Shown here: positions 59,206-64,000 of the stretch, piece by piece | How positions within the stretch are numbered: position 1 is the stretch's first letter | Layout of the letters: every line of letters starts with the position of its first letter | Assembly (NCBI GenBank): GCA_028015205.1 | Contig: CM051516.1 | Coordinates: 34,176,230 to 34,240,229 of the forward strand | Origin: Mytilisepta virgata | Lineage: Eukaryota > Mollusca > Bivalvia > Mytilida > Mytilidae | Direction: 5' to 3' | Length of the DNA: 64,000 nucleotides | Made by a program: the position numbers and the translations under genes | The notes under the pieces: model-generated | Databases searched by the model: none | The model's input: the letters and a program-made list of their open reading frames with translations, nothing else | What the model was told of the DNA's origin: nothing

Positions 59206-59631
59206 CTAAAAAATGTTTGATATTTATTCTGTAAAATTTTTGGAAATAATTTTTAAAAACTTCTTAACTGATGTAAATGTGTAAGCCATAATTCTTTTCG
59301 GGTGAAATTGTTTCCAGAGGAAAATTCTTAATATGAAATAGTTTCCATGAACATTACAAGTATTTATTTAACTGTTAAATCTGTTCCTCCATAATGAATT
59401 TGTTTTCTTTCTTTCAACAATGATTTTATTACATTCCAAACAACTTTAATAATTTATTGTCTTACTATATGAAATAGTTTCATATGGAATGTCAGTAGTT
59501 TTCAATACAGAATTTTCATTAAAAGTTAGGTAGGTTTTAGCCAGGATAAAATCTTACAGCATCTAATCATCAAACAGTTTTCACCTCATAATAGGTAATT
59601 GTTAATGCAGGGGAGTTGTTTTCACTGTTGT

Positions 59632-59670
59632 AACTAAAGACTCCTAGGAGCCTGTATCACTCACCTGGAT
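59632..59670 (+). mobile_element. Solitary family-1 head
   Basis: AACTAAAGACTCCTAGGAGC then ATCACTCACCTGG; no units or tail follow before family 7 begins. Confidence 0.6.
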
Positions 59671-59708
59671 TCAATTTTGCCAATCAACAGCCATAAAAGC
59701 ACATAAGA

Positions 59709-61616
59709 AATAAAATGCTCCGCTGGGCGCAGCTAGATACGACCGCAGATGTCGAACCCTGAATAGTTGGGGCAATTATGAACACAACATTCAAGCTTGA
59801 TACAATACTGAATTTGGATTTGACACAGCATAGGTTTCTGACACAGAATGAATGTTGTCTAAGAGCTTAAAAATTTTTAATTTACCTATTCAAACCATAT
59901 CAGTATTATTTATTTTTATATATAAATCAGAAATAACCAATTTAAAATTTAAAATTGGGCACACTTATCAATTTCTTGCTATTGCGCAATATTGTGCAAT
60001 TGAAGATTTCTTGCTATTGCGCAATACTGTGCAATTGAAATTTTCTTCAAATATTTGACACATAATAGGTTTCTGACACAGAATAACTGAAATCAAAGAA
60101 CTTAGAATTGGTCATATGATTTGAATTTATATTCCATTTTTTGCTTCTTGTGCAATACAATATGCTGTGGAGAATTGCCCCCCCCCCCAAAAAAAAAATA
60201 ATAATTTACCCCTTTTTTTAGCTTTTGTGCAATACACTATGAAGTTGCACACTGACCCCCCCCCCTCCCAAAAAAACCCCCCAAAAACAATAAAATTTAT
60301 TGTACCCCCCCCCTTTTTTTGCTAAAAAAAAATTGAAATTTTCTTTTTAATTTATGAAATATGAAATGAGAAAAAAATTACCCACTCCCCAATTTCTCAT
60401 TTACCCCCCCTAAATTTTGTTTTCAACCCCCCCCCCCCCATTTCTTTATACTTTGCAACCATAACAGCCCATTTAAATACACCATAACATATTAAAATAG
60501 AAAATGGCATCGTAGTCATGGATGGCAAATTTTAAATATACATAATTTAAAAGCAGTTTAGATGAGATAAACAAAAAAGCTTCATCAGCACATTTTATAT
60601 TGGCAAATTTCCAATGAAGTTCATTAAACTAGAGTTATTGGCAAATTTCCAATGGAATTTGTTAATAATAAAGTTTTGATAACAGGGCACACAAATCAAT
60701 TTCTTGCTATTGTGCAATACTGTGCAATTGAAGATTTCTTCAAATATTTGACACATAATAGGCTTCTGACACAGAATAACTGAATTAAAGAACTTAGAAT
60801 TGGTCATATGATTTGAATTTATATTCAATTTTTTGCTTCTTGTGGAATACAATATGCTGTGGAGAATTGCCCCCCCCCCCCCCCAAAAAAAAAAAAAAAA
60901 ATTAATTTACCCCTTTTTTAGCTTTAATTTTGGACCCCGATTTGGACCAACTTGAAAACTGGCCCCATAATAAAAAAACTAAGTACATGTTTAGATTCAG
61001 CATATCAAAGAACCCAAAGAATTCAATTTTTGTTAAAATCAAACTAAGTTTAATTTTGGACCCTTTGGACCTTAATGTAGACCAATTTGAAAATGGGACC
61101 AAAAATTAAGAATCTAAATGCAAGGTTAGATTCGGCATATCAAAGAACCCCAATAGTTCAATTTTCGATGAAATCAAACAAAGTTTAATTTTGGACCCTT
61201 TTGGCCCGTAATTCCTAAACTGTTGGGACCAAAACTCCCAAAAACAATCCCAACCCTCCTTTTGTGGTCATAAACCTTGTGTTAAAATTTCATAGATTTC
61301 TATTTACTTATACTAGAGTTATTGTGCAAAAACCAAGAAAAATGCTTATTGGGCCCTTTTTTGGCCCCTAATTCTTAAACTGTTGGGACCAAAACTCCCA
61401 AAATCAATCCCAACCTTCCTTTTGTGATCATAAACCTTGTGTTTAAATTTCATAGATTTCTATTAACTTATACTAAAGTTATAGTGCGAAAACCAAATGT
61501 CTTCGGACAACGACACCGACGACGGACGACGGCGACGGCGACAACGACTACGACGACGACGACGACAACGCCAACGTCATACCAATATACGACCGCAAAA
61601 ATTTTGCGGTCATATA
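59709..61616 (+). mobile_element. Family-7 element, complete
   Basis: The head 'gctccgctgggcgcagc' (hairpin GCTGGGCGCAGC) is followed by ATACGACCGCAG. The tail at 61586-61616 is ATACGACCGCAAAAATTTTG plus CGGTCATATAA, a near-perfect palindrome. Inside are duplicated 'ttgctattgcgcaatactgt' blocks (59976-60045), a repeated segment at 60686-60930, C-runs, two 'ttttggaccc' units at 60930-61210, and a (GAC)n-rich stretch at 61510-61570. No autonomous ORF. Confidence 0.75.
61505..61570 (+). repeat. Imperfect (GAC)n tract
   Basis: 'gacgacggacgacggcgacg' to 'gacgacgacgacgacaacg'. It is the pre-tail of family 7, analogous to 'gacggacgacggacgcc' in family 1. Confidence 0.85.
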
Positions 61617-61639
61617 ACAAAAGTCTATAATATTAGACA

Positions 61640-62315
61640 TAATTCTGAAACAGGACAATCTAATAACCATGGCTGCCAAGTCTGGTTAAAACTACCCATG
61701 TGCTTTCAAACAAGAAGATTTTTTAAATGAATTTTTCCACAGGGTCCTATGTTAAACTAAGTTTGGCTGTGGTGGCTATCTCTGTTGACAGTCTGGGTCA
61801 TCTGATATAATTCTGACAGAGGACCATCAAAGGACCAATTCTGCCAATTTTGGTTGCAAATGGCTGATTGGTTTCGGACAAGAAGATTTTAAAATTACTT
61901 TTCCCATAAGGTCCAAGGTTAAACTAAGTTCAGCTATGGCAGCCTTCTTGGTTGACATTCGGGGTCATCAGACACAATTCTGACAGAGGACCATTTAAGG
62001 ACCATTTCTGCAAAGTATAATTCCATTTCAGACAAGAAGATTTTATAATGAATTTATGCATAGGCTCCTATGTTAAATTAGATTTGGCTGTGACTGCCGT
62101 CTTGGTTTACATTCTTGGTCAATAAACATAATTCTGAAAAAGACCATTTAAGGACCATTTCTGCCATTTTTGGTTCTTATAGGTTTAGTGGTTTTAGACA
62201 AGAAGATTTTTTAATGAATTTTTCATAGAGTCCTATGTTAAACTAAATTTGGCTGTGGTGGCCATCTTGGTTGACTTTCTGGGTCATCGGACATAATTCT
62301 GAAAGAGGATCACTT
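61640..62315 (+). repeat. Family-1 interior array without ends
   Basis: About four units of about 165 bp ('ggctgtggtggctatctctg', 'aattctgacagaggaccatc'). Confidence 0.7.
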
Positions 62316-63136
62316 TAGGGAATAAGATACAATACGGTTCCTCTACTGAAGTTTTGCTGAAAATTTACCAGATGGTCAAATTTTATATACTTTTCAAATA
62401 TGTATAAAAACCATACCTTCATGACAAAGTTTTTAAGATAATTAACACTGAATTTGGTATCTTTGAGCCAAAAAGCCTAACTTTTTCATTTTCCAAGACT
62501 GTCACAAAAAAGTGTCTAATTTTTTAACTTCAATGAAAAAAGATAACTTCACTAGGTCTTTTGTAAAGTATTCCAAACTAAATAGACATTGTCTTCTGAT
62601 AAATAATTGATGAAAAAGATTGATAAACTAAATAGGAAATTATGCAAACAAGTCAAATAAGGAATGTTGATAATAATTTGGTAACTTCAGATGTAGATGT
62701 AGAAAAAAATCCTCTACTGATTTTTTCTTTAAGTTTAAGTATACTTAACTTGAAGCTTCTGTTTGCAAAAGAAAAAAGTTGGGGTCTATGTGCTCGTTGC
62801 AGAGATATTTGAATAAAAACCAAAACTTTAGTATGGTATAAAGGTTTTTCTTGTAGAATACTATAACGTCACAATGTGTATCTCTTGGTGATGTCACTAT
62901 TTCCCCTTGCTACTGTATCATATTCCCTTAAGGTAACATGGTACCAAAAGACTTTACGTCACGAGTTATCGTCCCGAACGTTACGGCGCTTGTTAACTTG
63001 AAATACCAAAGACTCACTCATGCTATGGAATATATTGATACAACCCTTGGTTTATTTGCTTTCATACCCAATATATTTTTGTCTTATATATATACGTATC
63101 GTAATTTTGTTGCTAATTTATAGAAACATAGACAGC
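62316..63136. other. Upstream intron or 5' flank, nothing recognised
   Basis: No exon matching RNF213 and no complete element seen. A plus-strand open frame at 62938-63123 has unremarkable composition. Confidence 0.4.
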
Positions 63137-63530
63137 TATGGGCAGCCATTCGGGCAAAAATTAACAAAAAATTAAAAACAGACGATAAACTAAAAACAGA
63201 CATACATTTTACTAACAGACAGACGATCGGGCAAAAATTAATAAAAAATTAAAAACAGACGATAAACTAAAAACAGACATACATTTTACTAACAGACAGA
63301 CGATCGGGCAAAAATTAACAAAAAATTAAAAACAGACGATAAACTAAAAACAGACGCAAAATCACAAAAAACAGACACAAATTTGAAAAACAGACAAAAA
63401 ATACAAAAACAGACATAAATTTTACTAACAGACAGACGATTCAGTAAAACAGACAAAATATGAAAACAGACACAAATTTTACAAACAGACGTAAACTTAA
63501 AAAACAGACATCAAATTGAAAAACAGACGT
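63137..63530. mobile_element. Terminus-like TATGGGC end plus 77-bp tandem repeats
   Basis: TATGGGCAGCCATTCGGGCA at 63137 resembles the TATGGGCGGCG end at 26148. It is followed by three 77-bp units (starting at 63151, 63228, 63305) with 'aaaaacagacgataaactaa' and then irregular 'aaaacagacaaaa' motifs to about 63530. The other terminus is not in the window. Confidence 0.55.
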
Positions 63531-63856
63531 TTTTAAGTATTATATATATTTAATACTTCTATATATAAAAGTTAATTATTAAATATTTTTTTTCACCTTT
63601 TTGCTAATATAATATGAACCAATTAAGCTGTTAGAATTTTAACAAACATCTATACAAATAAATACAATCTGGTTTAATAAATCAAACATTTTCATAGTAA
63701 TTAACTTGGACACACAATAATTTTGATTCTGGTTCATTTGACAGGGGAGATAATAAAAAAAAAACGTTTTAATTTAATACTCAAGACAGGTTTTTATCCT
63801 AAAACTTGGAACACAGCGAGTCCTTGTGAACAAACCACAGGGGCCCGACTTCTGGA

Positions 63857-63887
<31 letters not shown>

Positions 63888-64000
63888 TTTTTTTTTGTTG
63901 TCTTATTTCATGAGTACTTTTAATAAATATTCACTGTAACAACGAATATTCTGCGTTTATTATCAATATGCTATACACTATCCACGTCCTTATACTAAAA
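63531..64000. other. AT-rich end of window
   Basis: Contains a poly-T run at about 63872-63896; no gene seen. Confidence 0.5.

Noticed and set aside
61424..61730. Arg- and Thr-rich open frames
   Set aside because: They are translations of the (GAC)n-rich pre-tail of family 7.
63723..63923. 66-codon plus-strand frame ending in a Phe run
   Set aside because: It runs through a poly-T tract and has no protein-like features.

Overview
The window is nuclear DNA of an animal, most likely a bivalve mollusc (a mussel-like genome). Three things point there: short exons with GT-AG introns encoding a metazoan gene, AT-rich introns crowded with repeats, and repeat types I associate with molluscs (tRNA-derived SINEs, a hammerhead-ribozyme repeat, 'AACTAGAGGCTC' elements). 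The species cannot be fixed from sequence alone. I see no bacterial operon, CRISPR array or intact tRNA/rRNA gene.

One gene spans almost everything. Twenty-two exons on the minus strand (59205 down to 1114) splice in consistent phase into 3906 nt, or 1302 codons with no stop. The protein is the central part of an RNF213 (mysterin)-like giant AAA+ ATPase / E3 ubiquitin ligase. It carries the Walker A of the second AAA module (exon 10), and Walker A, Walker B and sensor-1 of the third (exons 17-18). The N-terminal part lies beyond 59205, off the window or in 59206-64000 where I found no further exon. The later AAA modules and RING/E3 part lie before position 1.

The rest is intron, mostly mobile DNA. 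(a) 1-10.7 kb: compact exons, two MITE-like elements (1734-2282, 5930-6572) and SINEs (3004-3360, 7131-7382, 9801-10139). (b) 11.4-13.1 kb: a 42-bp satellite organised in a 336-bp higher-order repeat. (c) 14.6-18.8 kb: hairpin-ended elements filled with minisatellite-like units. (d) 19.0-19.4 kb: a repeat ending in a hammerhead ribozyme. (e) 25.3-30.9 kb: a hairpin-ended element split by a 4.6-kb transposon with about 1-kb terminal inverted repeats and a 6-bp target duplication; it contains the end of a LINE. (f) 33-41.6 kb: more hairpin-ended elements, one split by another long-terminus transposon (36425-38391) and by a 520-bp retroposon-like insertion. (g) 42-51.6 kb: nested hairpin-ended elements and a decayed DIRS-like retrotransposon. 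(h) 52-64 kb: duplicated repeat family, inverted repeats, and 77-bp tandem repeats next to a TATGGGC terminus.

The pattern most worth following is a set of at least six sequence-unrelated element families with one design: a small 5' hairpin, a terminal word of about 10 nt, an array of diverged tandem units, then a 3' hairpin containing the complement of the terminal word followed by TAA(AA). Head and tail words change together between families. All the copies I could orient lie on the plus strand, antisense to the host gene.
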